Shown here: positions 21,798-29,747 of the stretch, piece after piece
Numbering within the stretch: position 1 is the stretch's first letter
How the letters are laid out: every line of letters begins with the position of its first letter
NCBI RefSeq assembly: GCF_024297065.1
Contig: NZ_CP101113.1
Location: 1-29,892 of the forward strand
DNA length: 29,892 nucleotides
Direction of reading: 5' to 3'
Origin: Bartonella harrusi
GTDB taxonomy: Bacteria > Pseudomonadota > Alphaproteobacteria > Rhizobiales > Rhizobiaceae
Notes under the pieces: generated by a model
The model's database searches: none
The model's input: only the letters and a program-made list of their open reading frames with translations
Told to the model about the DNA's origin: nothing
Made by a program: the position numbers and the translations under genes

Positions 21798-24269
21798 CTA
21801 ACTCAAACCGCTTTCAATTTCTTGATCTTTTTTTTCTCTATATGAAGCTGTATTTGGCTTTTGAGAAAGTCTTTGTTCTCTATCTTGAAAAAGATGAGAC
21901 CTCACACGAGAAATCATAGCTATATCGTTTGAATTAATATTACGACCATTAAGTATAGCTGCTCTTTGACGAAGTTGATTAGCAGCATCACGTTCATCAT
22001 AAACATATTGATCATCAAGTGCCGTGGTTGGATCATCAATTGCAAATTGATCTTGTATATTTGCGAGTGTTTGAAGCCGCTCGGCCATCACTCTTGCTTG
22101 TATTTCGGCTATCTTCATTTTAGATATAAAATCATTTCTAGCTTTATCACTCCCATGCACTCTTTTATAATCATCCCAATCAGAAAAATCTTTCTCTTCT
22201 TTCTGAAATTCAGGATAAACAACCCCTCCACCAATATCGACCGCTGCATTATAAGCGGCTGTAATTCCAACATTAATCCCCTTTTTTCCATTAGGAAGTA
22301 ATTTTTCTTGCGCAACATGATCATTATCTGCAACAAGCAAAATGATACGACTTGGATATTTTTCCCGCATTACTCTGGCTACATTTTTTAAATTTCCAGA
22401 GTCAAAAGCTGCTACAACAGGCATATGCGTTATTTGTGCTACAGCAGAAGCTGTTGCATATCCTTCTGCAATAAGGATAGGTTTTTCTAAATCACTATTA
22501 AGAGCGTCTATTCCTATACTATCAGAACCTACAATTGTAAAACACTCGTGTTTTTTTCCATCTTTCATAAAAGATTTGAAAGTAGGATTAACCGTTTGAA
22601 GAGTGCTTAAATTATTATCTTCATCCCTTAATGGAATAATTAAATCTCCTGCTAAAAATGTACGTATATTAGGATTATTTTTCTTTATTTTTTGTGCCTC
22701 TTCAACGGACTTTACAACCATCACACCTTGTTTTTTAAGTTCCTCTGGAAAATCCTTTGGAACTTCTCTTAAGTCATTTATTTTAGTGATACCTTTGAGT
22801 TTGCAATATGCATTATCTGGAGTTGCTATTTTACTAGATTCCCATATTTGAGAGGCAATTTTTGCCGCACGATTTTGTTTTTCAGTGATTTCTTTTTTTA
22901 AAACCTCTTGCCGCTCTTTAGCCTCTATAGCTAATCTTTTTTTTTCTTTTAAAGATAAAGAAGAAGAAACCCTTTCAGGTTTCCAATAAATTTTTTCACC
23001 ACTGCGAAAATTCTGAATATAGCCTCCACCAGGCGAAGAATAACCAATATAAGCTCCACTTTTTTGTGTTTTTTTATCATTTTCAACGGGCACTCTATGC
23101 AATTTTCCATCCATAAGTGGATTTTCAACAATCAAACCCGCAGAATGAAGTGCCTCCTTGAACTGTTGTGCAATCGATGGAACTGGTTTTGTTTTTTCAT
23201 TCCCATGAGAAAAATGCGCTAAACCTTTTTCATCTAAATTTGTACCAGCAGGAACATACCAAGATTTTGCATCTTTATCCCATTTAGCCCCCAACTTTTT
23301 TGCCTCTTCTTTTTGTGAATACGGAACATTCAAAAAAATCTTCTCTTTATTATCTAATTCACGATCAGTGTTTATCGATACAAAGGACTCTTTCTTAACA
23401 TCAACAACTTTGACGGCTTCTAATCCCATTACAAAATTTTTGATTTTTTCCGCTTCAAAAGCCGCTCTAAAAATTTCTTTTGGATCATTTTGCATAACTT
23501 CAATCCATAAAGAAACATATGAAGCATTATGTTTCGGATCAAAACCTATATTCAATTGTTCCCCAATCATGAGAGAAGCAATCGTTGTTCTAAGTTTTTC
23601 TTTGGCATATCCAGAAGAGCCTATAGGATATGTTATATCTCGATTAAGTCGTGAAGAATGTCCAGTCCAGTGACACAATTCATGTAATACGGTAGCATAG
23701 AAATAATCCTTTGAATCAAATTGATCTTGTTCTGGTAAAAAAATAGTATCAATATCTCCACCGCGATAAAAAGCATGCTTTCTATCACCACTATCAATTT
23801 TTGCACCTGATGCGGTTAAAAGTGCTTCTGCTTTTGCATGCCTTATTTCCTCTGATAAAAGAGGTCGTGACTCCAAATCTGGTAATCCATCAATTTGTTC
23901 CCCATTAAAAACTTTTGCTAAAAAAAGACGAGGTCGAGAAAGCTTTTCTGATCTCTCTTGTTGTTTTCCATCTTCATCATAAAAAGATTTTTTTTCATCC
24001 TGTTTCCAGTAAAGAATACTCGTGCTTTTCATATCTTTTTTAATTCTGAAGCCCATTTCATTTGCTTGCTGATATGTAAGCCAACGTGGATCATTATATT
24101 TTTGGCCTGCAAGCCAAAGATTATTAATACTGTTATAATTTATACCCGTTTGCGGATTATAAGGAGATCTTACACATCCTGGAGATAATGATTGTTGCCA
24201 TGGTGCTACTCCTTGCTGAAGTTGCATAATAAAATAATCCGTTACCGCTTTCACATATTCAAAACTCAT
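21798..24269 (-). CDS. traC: TraC-type ArdC/primase fusion protein
   Basis: This is a large polyvalent protein sent into or used in the recipient. The 823-residue product has an N-terminal ArdC domain (about 1-290; FEYVKAVTDYFIMQLQQG, then the zinc-metalloprotease-like HELCHWTGH at 196-204), which in ArdC proteins binds single strands and counters restriction. A DUF5710-like motif follows (about 311-342, IFLNVPYSQKEEAKKLGAKW), then the TraC-type primase region with GGYIQNFRSGEKIYW and a Toprim fold (about 597-660, PILIAEGYATASAV and ILLVADND). ATG 24269, five bases after a G6 run, fits the domain start; upstream in-frame codons overlap the traD-like gene. It is in the IncP order traG-F-D-C. 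Confidence 0.93.
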   Translation of the reverse strand: MSFEYVKAVTDYFIMQLQQGVAPWQQSLSPGCVRSPYNPQTGINYNSINNLWLAGQKYNDPRWLTYQQANEMGFRIKKDMKSTSILYWKQDEKKSFYDEDGKQQERSEKLSRPRLFLAKVFNGEQIDGLPDLESRPLLSEEIRHAKAEALLTASGAKIDSGDRKHAFYRGGDIDTIFLPEQDQFDSKDYFYATVLHELCHWTGHSSRLNRDITYPIGSSGYAKEKLRTTIASLMIGEQLNIGFDPKHNASYVSLWIEVMQNDPKEIFRAAFEAEKIKNFVMGLEAVKVVDVKKESFVSINTDRELDNKEKIFLNVPYSQKEEAKKLGAKWDKDAKSWYVPAGTNLDEKGLAHFSHGNEKTKPVPSIAQQFKEALHSAGLIVENPLMDGKLHRVPVENDKKTQKSGAYIGYSSPGGGYIQNFRSGEKIYWKPERVSSSLSLKEKKRLAIEAKERQEVLKKEITEKQNRAAKIASQIWESSKIATPDNAYCKLKGITKINDLREVPKDFPEELKKQGVMVVKSVEEAQKIKKNNPNIRTFLAGDLIIPLRDEDNNLSTLQTVNPTFKSFMKDGKKHECFTIVGSDSIGIDALNSDLEKPILIAEGYATASAVAQITHMPVVAAFDSGNLKNVARVMREKYPSRIILLVADNDHVAQEKLLPNGKKGINVGITAAYNAAVDIGGGVVYPEFQKEEKDFSDWDDYKRVHGSDKARNDFISKMKIAEIQARVMAERLQTLANIQDQFAIDDPTTALDDQYVYDERDAANQLRQRAAILNGRNINSNDIAMISRVRSHLFQDREQRLSQKPNTASYREKKDQEIESGLS

Positions 24270-24477
24270 GATTACCCCCCATATCATCAAAAATCTCAGT
24301 TTCAGAAGGATCTGTAGTACAGGAATCCCAAGCATCCTCTTCTGAAAGGGCTGTTTCTAAAAAAACTCCGTAGCTTTCTGCTTCTTTTGAATCCAACGCA
24401 ACCTGTATTCCAGGGATAAAAGCATCATTTAAAGTCGAAGAAATTACAGCACACACTTTTATTCGATTTTTTTTCAT
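24259..24477 (-). CDS. Small acidic TraD-like conjugation protein
   Basis: The 72-residue acidic product (VCAVISSTLNDAFIPGIQVALDSKEAESYGVFLETALSEEDAWDSC..) lies between traF and traC, the place of traD in IncP plasmids. The pattern PGIxVxLDSxEAE..GxFxExALSEEDA agrees with my memory of TraD-like small proteins of alphaproteobacteria, but the match is short. It overlaps the traC start by 11 bases. Its role is unknown; in IncP it is not essential for transfer as far as I recall. Confidence 0.6.
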   Translation of the reverse strand: MKKNRIKVCAVISSTLNDAFIPGIQVALDSKEAESYGVFLETALSEEDAWDSCTTDPSETEIFDDMGGNHEF

Positions 24478-24493
24478 TGTTAAAATCTCAATT

Positions 24494-25006
24494 CTAAAAA
24501 GTTAAAATGGGTTTAGCCGAACCTACAATATTCATAATCGGAACAGCCCCAAAATAGCGGCTATCAAAACTTACAGGATCAAAACTTGAAACAAACCAAA
24601 CATCCCCTTCTGCAACAAGGTATTCTCCATTCGGCATACCTGATATCTCCCCTCTTTTTTGGCTATTTTTCAATAAATGACCATTAACACTGATACCTTT
24701 TTCCGTTATGTGAACGACATCACCAGCAAGAGCTACCACTGGTTTTAAAAAAGGAATAGAACCATTAGGACAAGCTCCAGATTGAAGATATCCCTTTTCA
24801 ATAAACACCTTAACAATAGGCGCATCTGGAGGACACACCTCCATAAGCTCTCCCCTTCGTACTTCTTTTTGAAAATAATTGACCCTCCAAAGCCCTATAG
24901 GTGCCGAATGCGAATAATTAATTCTAAATCCTTGGGAAAGTGCAAAGAGGACAAAACATGCAAAAGCAAGAGAACATAAAGTTAAAATGCCCATAAATTT
25001 TTGCAT
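24494..25006 (-). CDS. traF: TraF, S26-family pilin-processing peptidase
   Basis: TraF is a signal-peptidase-like serine protease that removes the C-terminal part of the TrbC pilin and cyclises it in IncP plasmids. The 170-residue product has an N-terminal membrane anchor (GILTLCSLAFACFVLFALSQG) and the motif INYSHSAPIGLWRV, with the nucleophile Ser of the SxPxGL signature. Later come PFLKPVVALAGDVV, with the expected catalytic Lys region, and GEYLVAEGDVWFVSSFDPVSFDSRYFG, the S26 C-terminal box. The ATG overlaps the traG stop (TGATG). No other signal peptidase is needed to explain TrbC maturation here. Confidence 0.92.
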   Translation of the reverse strand: MQKFMGILTLCSLAFACFVLFALSQGFRINYSHSAPIGLWRVNYFQKEVRRGELMEVCPPDAPIVKVFIEKGYLQSGACPNGSIPFLKPVVALAGDVVHITEKGISVNGHLLKNSQKRGEISGMPNGEYLVAEGDVWFVSSFDPVSFDSRYFGAVPIMNIVGSAKPILTF

Positions 25007-26928
25007 CAGATAACAAATCCTTCTTTGATTTCATTTCTCTGATGCAAACGATCTGTAACAGGAGGAGCAATTTTTGACCTTTCTGAAAAAACTGGATCTA
25101 AAAAATAAAGGATCTGCGTTCCTCTAATGACACTATTTCCAGCTACAAAAATAAGCATTTCACCAGGTTCAATAATATTCCCTGAATTATCTTTTTTAGC
25201 ACCAGGCAAACGCATAATTTCATCAGGTGTCATCAATGGGCGCCGTGTTTCTTCATAAGACGTTGAAACCTGTTCAAGTGCCATGCCAAAACGTTTTCCA
25301 GAAGTAGAAATCTTTTCGCGAACAACCGTTGTTTCACCGGCCATTTTACTCATCCATTCGGCTGTTTCGACTTTATTAGGAGCATAAGCAATACGAATAT
25401 GACAATTTGAAATAATGCTTTCATTCGTTGTGTAAGCTTTGTATAATTGCTGTACATCTTGAGTAATAATGTAAGCTTTAAGCCCGTAACCGGCAATATA
25501 AGCAAGTGCCTTTTCAAAAATATCCAATTTTCCTAAAGTTGGAAACTCATCAAGCATTAAAAGTAAACGATGTTTGTGATTTGTTTTTGATCTCCCATCA
25601 TCAAATTCCATGCGATCTGAAAGAGAAAGAACCATTTGAGTTAACAATAACCTTGCTAATGGTCTCATTCTATCTAAATTGCGTGGAGTTGTAATAAAAT
25701 ACAATGAAACTGGATCTTCAGTATCCATTAAATCACTAATATAAAAATCACAATATTTTGTGTTTTCACCAACAATAGGATCTCTATAAAGAGACAAGGC
25801 ATTATTTGCTGTTGAAATGATAGACCCTAACTCACGTGCTGGTGTTCCAGCCATACGGCGGCCAACACCATTGATAACAAGTTTTGCTTCTCTATCGGCA
25901 TCTTGAAACAAAGGATCATCACTTTTTATATCAAGATTTTCCATTTCATGAAACAAAGTAGAAAGCGCTTTGGGATCTCCATCATCATCAAAATCATCAT
26001 TCTCTTCAACAATAACAGCAAAATCCCCTACTCCCGTTAACATGTGTGCACAATCTTGCAAACAAGGAACACGTCCAATTTTTTCTGCTTTGTAAAGAGC
26101 GTGAAGAATAAGACCATTCAAAAGTTCAAAAGCAGCTGATCTAAAATGGTCACCGGCAATCCCTTTTCCATCATCATCAATAACCATTAAGGCTATGTTT
26201 TGTGCATCCGCTACTTGATAACGTGTTCTAAAACGAATTTCTCCTAATGGATTCCATGAACATCCAACGTTTGGCTCTGCGGGATCAAATCTTAAAATCT
26301 TATTCCTCGCATTGTTTTTACGCCATCCTGCCGTCATAGCATAATTCTCACCTTTTGTATCAAGAACAAAAAGACTATGCGGCCAACTTAAAAGTGTAGG
26401 AACGACTAAACCAACACCTTTACCAGAACGGGTAGGTGCTAAAGCTGCTATATGTTCTGGTCCATCATGGCGTAAATAATGCAACATTCCTGTTTTTGGA
26501 TCAGGAAATGCTCCACAATAAACACCCTTTCCTTTTTGATTATGGGGAATAAGTCCCATTTCTTGAATTTCATCAAAAGTTGCAAAATGTGCTGTCCCGT
26601 GTAAATCATCAGTGCTTTTATTACTCCTTGAAGAAAAACCTGCCCAAAGAGTAAAACCAACCAAACCAATTAAAACACCAATACAAAAGAGAACAAATAT
26701 TATATTACATTGACTAGAAGCATAATCATAAAAATTAAAAGCCCAAAAAAACCAAGCAAAAGGTTGATAAATTCCTTTAAAATTGGAACCAAGAGAAGAA
26801 CTGTAATGAAAAATATGTGCTAAATATTGTGTACAGCACTGATTGAGAACAACAAAATAAAAACCAAAAAGAAAGACAAATATTAATCGAGATGTTCTTT
26901 TTGGTGCGTGTGTAGATTGATTTCCCAA
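25006..26928 (-). CDS. traG: TraG/VirD4-type coupling protein
   Basis: TraG is the inner-membrane ATPase that brings the relaxosome to the Trb channel. The 640-residue product has two N-terminal membrane segments (SRLIFVFLFGFYFVVLN and IIFVLFCIGVLIGLVGFTLWAG), then LHGTAHFATFDEI, Walker A LAPTRSGKGVGLVVPTLL, DTKGENYAMTAGWR, and Walker B LLLMLDEFPTLGKLD. The start is set at TTG 26928, four bases after a G6 run; the GTG at 26940 lies at the head of that run. It heads the traG-F-D-C unit, directly downstream of cassette copy B. Confidence 0.95.
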   Translation of the reverse strand: MGNQSTHAPKRTSRLIFVFLFGFYFVVLNQCCTQYLAHIFHYSSSLGSNFKGIYQPFAWFFWAFNFYDYASSQCNIIFVLFCIGVLIGLVGFTLWAGFSSRSNKSTDDLHGTAHFATFDEIQEMGLIPHNQKGKGVYCGAFPDPKTGMLHYLRHDGPEHIAALAPTRSGKGVGLVVPTLLSWPHSLFVLDTKGENYAMTAGWRKNNARNKILRFDPAEPNVGCSWNPLGEIRFRTRYQVADAQNIALMVIDDDGKGIAGDHFRSAAFELLNGLILHALYKAEKIGRVPCLQDCAHMLTGVGDFAVIVEENDDFDDDGDPKALSTLFHEMENLDIKSDDPLFQDADREAKLVINGVGRRMAGTPARELGSIISTANNALSLYRDPIVGENTKYCDFYISDLMDTEDPVSLYFITTPRNLDRMRPLARLLLTQMVLSLSDRMEFDDGRSKTNHKHRLLLMLDEFPTLGKLDIFEKALAYIAGYGLKAYIITQDVQQLYKAYTTNESIISNCHIRIAYAPNKVETAEWMSKMAGETTVVREKISTSGKRFGMALEQVSTSYEETRRPLMTPDEIMRLPGAKKDNSGNIIEPGEMLIFVAGNSVIRGTQILYFLDPVFSERSKIAPPVTDRLHQRNEIKEGFVI

Positions 26929-27011
26929 TTTTCCCCCCACTAAACATTTACTTTTTATCTATACATTAAACTCAAAAGAATAAAAACATAGTATTTATTC
27001 TTTTTGGCTTC

Positions 27012-27560
27012 TCAAAGAGAATGACCTTTATCGCGAGAAAGATCTATACCGATAGCTTTGGCTTGCATCTTTTCATAGAGTTTACGCATTACCTTCATAT
27101 TATCTCGCCGCAAATCAATGATTGTTTTTTCAACCGTTGTTAAACGAGCTTTGTCGAGATTTCCTAATCGCGTATAATGAGATGCCATTGCTTGTCGTGC
27201 TTCGTCATAAGGCAAACCACCTTTCCGATTTTTGGATAAACTATAAGCCTCATTTATCACTTTATATTGTACAGGATCACCAACAAGCACCACATGTTTT
27301 TTAACAACTTCAATTTCAGTTAATGCTGTTTTAAGACTACTAGCCATAGCCTTGCTATTAGCATACCTAAGCAAGTCACTTTTTACTATGTCACGTTCCG
27401 TATCAAGAAGTGATGATAAATTCCCACTCTTTCCAATATTGCGAATATGATCACACAAATCATTTCGTATATCACATAATTTCTTAGCTACTAATGTATC
27501 ATTGATTTTTTTTACATAACCTTCTTCACGAGACAAAATCCGTTCTAATTCTTTAGAAAT
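27012..27560 (-). CDS. Cassette copy B, second gene: basic helical protein of unknown function
   Basis: This is the paralogue of the gene at 20861-21418, nearly identical over the last 60 residues and diverging toward the N-terminus. As in copy A, GGAGG at the end of the first gene lies five bases before an ATT codon (27560) that continues ISKELERILSREEGYVKK; the first conventional start is TTG 27536, with no good ribosome site. Length is 182 residues from ATT. It sits 83 bases upstream of traG on the same strand, so it may be co-transcribed with the coupling protein. A substrate or modulator of the transfer machinery is conceivable, but no secretion-signal family (such as a BID domain) could be recognised. 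Confidence 0.7.
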   Translation of the reverse strand: MSKELERILSREEGYVKKINDTLVAKKLCDIRNDLCDHIRNIGKSGNLSSLLDTERDIVKSDLLRYANSKAMASSLKTALTEIEVVKKHVVLVGDPVQYKVINEAYSLSKNRKGGLPYDEARQAMASHYTRLGNLDKARLTTVEKTIIDLRRDNMKVMRKLYEKMQAKAIGIDLSRDKGHSL

Positions 27561-27858
27561 GATGACCTCCTATCATAACACCTTTGTCTAACCAATCTGG
27601 ACCATATTCTTCATCGGCATTCTTGGTAGAAAAACCCATATCACGTATAAATTGTGCACCATTTTGAGATCTCAAAAATAACAGTGTATGAGCTGGTAAA
27701 TCAGCCATTGCTAACCATTCCCAAGCTGCTTTTTCATCACCAGCATGATCCGCTGCTTCTGATTCAGAAAGATAGATACAGTCTTGATCCAAACCACCTG
27801 CGCGCAATTCCTCACGTTCAGCATCAGTCATATAACTTTTGGGTAATTTCTTTTCCAT
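27553..27858 (-). CDS. Cassette copy B, first gene: small acidic protein of unknown function
   Basis: This is the paralogue of the gene at 21411-21716 with the same length (101 residues). MEKKLPKSYMTDAEREELRAGGL at the start and FSTKNADEEYGPDWLDKG near the end are conserved. The central part (IYLSESEAADHAGDEKAAWEWLAMADLPAHTLLFLRSQ) differs from copy A mainly at exposed-looking positions. ATG 27858 follows AAGGAGGTG, one of the best ribosome sites in the plasmid, suggesting strong translation. The last codons IGGHHF carry the GGAGG that should serve the next gene. Function is not known. Confidence 0.7.
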   Translation of the reverse strand: MEKKLPKSYMTDAEREELRAGGLDQDCIYLSESEAADHAGDEKAAWEWLAMADLPAHTLLFLRSQNGAQFIRDMGFSTKNADEEYGPDWLDKGVMIGGHHF

Positions 27859-27918
27859 AATAAACACCTCCTTATACTGGATAAATTAATCTAAAAAGAA
27901 AAAATAAACAACCAAACA

Positions 27919-28560
27919 TCATGATAAGTTTTCTATAAAATCTTCGAGATCTGTTTGATATTTATCATCTAGAAAAACAGGTTGTCTGATGGCTTTAATT
28001 GGTTTTATTCCATTTATTTGTCTTTTAAGTCTAAAATAAGTAATTCGAGAAATCCCTGTTTTTTTTTGAACAACTTTTAAAGGAAAACCATTCTTAATCA
28101 ACGATAATGCTATCTCTGTTTTAGGATGAGGTTTTCGTCCAAGTCTTACACCTGCTTCTATTGCAGCAGCTCTACCTTCCATCGTACGCTCTAAAATACG
28201 TACACGTTCTGCTTCTGCCACAGCTAATAAGATCTGAACAACCATTTTTCCCATTGCTCCTTCAGTACTGAAATTGTTTTCTAGAAAACGAAAGGTAATA
28301 CCCTTTTTATAACAATCATCAATAATGCGGATCATATCGGCAGTATTTCGTCCTAACCTATCCATTTTCGTACAGATAATAATATCATCTCTTTCCGCAC
28401 GGCCTAATAAACGCTGTAACCCCTCACGTTTATCTGTTGAACCAGTTATCATATCAGTAAAAATACGGTCTTCACGGACACCAACCTCTTTAAGCGCGTT
28501 AATCTGAAGGGTTAACTTTTGCTGATGAGTTGAAACTCTAGCATATCCAAGCAATGTCAT
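27919..28560 (-). CDS. Serine recombinase (resolvase/invertase family)
   Basis: The 213-residue enzyme would catalyse site-specific recombination, probably resolving plasmid multimers. It starts MTLLGYARVSTHQQKLTLQ, with the nucleophile Ser10, and continues with DMITGSTDKREGLQRLL, TKMDRLGRNTADMI, and AEAERVRILERTMEGRAAAIEAGVRLGRKP. A C-terminal helix-turn-helix (FPLKVVQKKTGISRITYFRLKRQ) follows. ATG 28560 matches the family start; an open frame extends to 28641 without family-like residues. A set of three dyads immediately upstream looks like its res site. No transposase or terminal repeats accompany it, so it is not a Tn3 element as it stands. Confidence 0.93.
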   Translation of the reverse strand: MTLLGYARVSTHQQKLTLQINALKEVGVREDRIFTDMITGSTDKREGLQRLLGRAERDDIIICTKMDRLGRNTADMIRIIDDCYKKGITFRFLENNFSTEGAMGKMVVQILLAVAEAERVRILERTMEGRAAAIEAGVRLGRKPHPKTEIALSLIKNGFPLKVVQKKTGISRITYFRLKRQINGIKPIKAIRQPVFLDDKYQTDLEDFIENLS

Positions 28561-28597
28561 TTTAGTCTCATAAATTGTTTTTAATACAAAAAAATGA

Positions 28598-28718
28598 GTA
28601 CCATAAATTGATTTTGATACCCATTTGGTATCATAATACAAAAATACGATTTATGATACTGCTTTATGATGCTTTTATGATGCTTTTTTTGAGTATCAAA
28701 TATTATAAATTTTGATAC
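28598..28718. other. res-like recombination site with three dyads
   Basis: Three inverted repeats built on GTATCA/TGATAC precede the resolvase. They lie at 28598-28620 (23 bases, imperfect), 28628-28659 (32 bases, arms GTATCATAA/TTATGATAC) and 28693-28718 (26 bases, arms GTATCAAA/TTTGATAC). Lengths and order match Tn3-family res sites III, II and I counted from the gene outward, so the crossover would lie in the 28693-28718 dyad. Confidence 0.75.
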
Positions 28719-28740
28719 TTTAAGAAGGTTTATTGCAAAT

Positions 28741-29000
28741 TTTATTGCAATTTTCTGAAATTACTTTATTGGTAAGTAGGTGTTTTGGTCGTAGACGCAA
28801 CGATCAATAAGGGAAGTAAAGCCCGAATGTTTGGTACATAAATATTAATCCATTTTTATGGATATCCCCGGATTTCCGGGAGCTTTTGCTATGTCCAGGT
28901 GTGATAAGCACTAAAAGCAAAAGGCTGATCCAAACTCAGTGCTTTACTACTCCCGGAATACCAATGCGAGGGCGCTCGCACCCGGTCGGGGGGATTTAAA
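28741..29000 (+). ncRNA. Structured leader/RNA upstream of the XRE gene (Brt-like)
   Basis: The segment 28867-29000 is GC-rich and strongly foldable. TTCCGGGAG (28873-28881) pairs with CTCCCGGAA (about 28950-28958), CTTTTGCT (28883-28890) with AGCAAAAG (28916-28923), and TGCGAG-GGCG-CTCGCA forms a perfect hairpin near 28965-28980. A G6 ribosome site follows. Bartonella carries Brt RNAs of about 200 nt, each directly upstream of an XRE-type Trp gene, in this same arrangement. Assignment rests on layout and fold; the 5' end is not defined. Confidence 0.6.
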
Positions 29001-29357
29001 GTGCAAGACAAAAATCCACATTCTAACGATATTTCTATAGGCAAAAAAATTCGTTTAAGACGAGAAATGATAGGAATTTCTCAAAAACAATTAGGCAACC
29101 AATTAGGAATAACCTTTCAACAAATCCAAAAATATGAAACAGGCTTAAATCGTGTAAGTGCAGGACGCTTACAAGAAATTGCCAACATACTGGATATTTC
29201 TATTTCCTTTTTTTATAACGATATATCAACAAAAGAAAATATTTCGTACCCTAGCGATGAAGGTATATCGAACAAAGAGGAATATTTACTTTTGAAAAGT
29301 TTCAGGATGCTCAAAACGAAAAAACAAAAAGCAATTTTATGGTTGATTTCTGAGTAA
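29001..29357 (+). CDS. XRE-family transcriptional regulator (Trp-like)
   Basis: The 118-residue regulator has a Cro/CI-type helix-turn-helix: IGKKIRLRREMIGISQKQLGNQLGITFQQIQKYETGLNRVSAGRLQEIANILDIS (about residues 12-66). A short C-terminal part ending KKQKAILWLISE follows. GTG 29001 is used, with GGGGGG 7 bases upstream. Placed directly behind a structured RNA, it resembles the Brt-Trp pairs of Bartonella, where the RNA limits expression of the regulator. Possible targets here include the palindromic promoter at 10092-10120. Its last 30 bases are repeated exactly at 10456-10485. It converges with the partition operon. Confidence 0.9.
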   Translation: MQDKNPHSNDISIGKKIRLRREMIGISQKQLGNQLGITFQQIQKYETGLNRVSAGRLQEIANILDISISFFYNDISTKENISYPSDEGISNKEEYLLLKSFRMLKTKKQKAILWLISE

Positions 29358-29378
29358 AATGAAAACACTTTCTTTTTA

Positions 29379-29747
29379 TTAACCTTTTACAGAATTGTTA
29401 TAAGAGCGTATTAAAATTTGTAAAACATCCCCTAGGGTTAAAAGATTTTGCCCAGGTGGTGTTAATTTCTCAGCAAGCGCTCGAAATTCTTCATCAACAT
29501 CCGGTCTAATTGCAAGAGTTATACGATTTGTTCTCATACTACGACGCTTAGATCGACCATCAACATGACCAGATTTAGTTAAAATAGGCTCTTTTAAATC
29601 TTCAAAAGACGCATGACGTGTCGTAAAACCACTTTGTTGTGCAATTTTATCAATATCTTGCTTGTCGCGTTTAGGAGCTTTTGTTGTAGGTTCTACAGTA
29701 GATAAATTATCTAAAATAGTAAATGTTGGTTTACGCTCTTTTGTCAT
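29379..29747 (-). CDS. Small ParA-partner (ParB-like/RHH) protein
   Basis: The 122-residue product begins at ATG 29747, overlapping the parA stop (TGATG); a GTG at 29750 is also in frame. The N-terminal half is polar and likely disordered (KPTFTILDNLSTVEPTTKAPKRDKQDID). The C-terminal half, RSKRRSMRTNRITLAIRPDVDEEFRALAEKL, suits a ribbon-helix-helix DNA-binding domain. This matches the small centromere-binding partners encoded after short ParA proteins. It probably binds the repeat array at 555-690 and represses the operon. It is not a classic HTH-type ParB. Confidence 0.72.
   Translation of the reverse strand: MTKERKPTFTILDNLSTVEPTTKAPKRDKQDIDKIAQQSGFTTRHASFEDLKEPILTKSGHVDGRSKRRSMRTNRITLAIRPDVDEEFRALAEKLTPPGQNLLTLGDVLQILIRSYNNSVKG

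Larger units (their letters stand above)
27012..27858 (-). repeat. Direct repeat, copy B (two-gene cassette)
   Basis: This is the second copy of the cassette at 20861-21716, about 6 kb upstream of it on the minus strand. Recombination between the two would remove the traG-F-D-C block. Confidence 0.85.

Noticed and set aside
27012..27560. Cassette second gene as a BID-type secretion domain
   Set aside because: It is helical with a charged tail and lies beside the coupling protein, but I could not match the BID sequence pattern, so the call is left open.
27919..28718. Tn3-family transposon
   Set aside because: A resolvase and res-like site are present, but there is no transposase gene and no terminal inverted repeats were seen.
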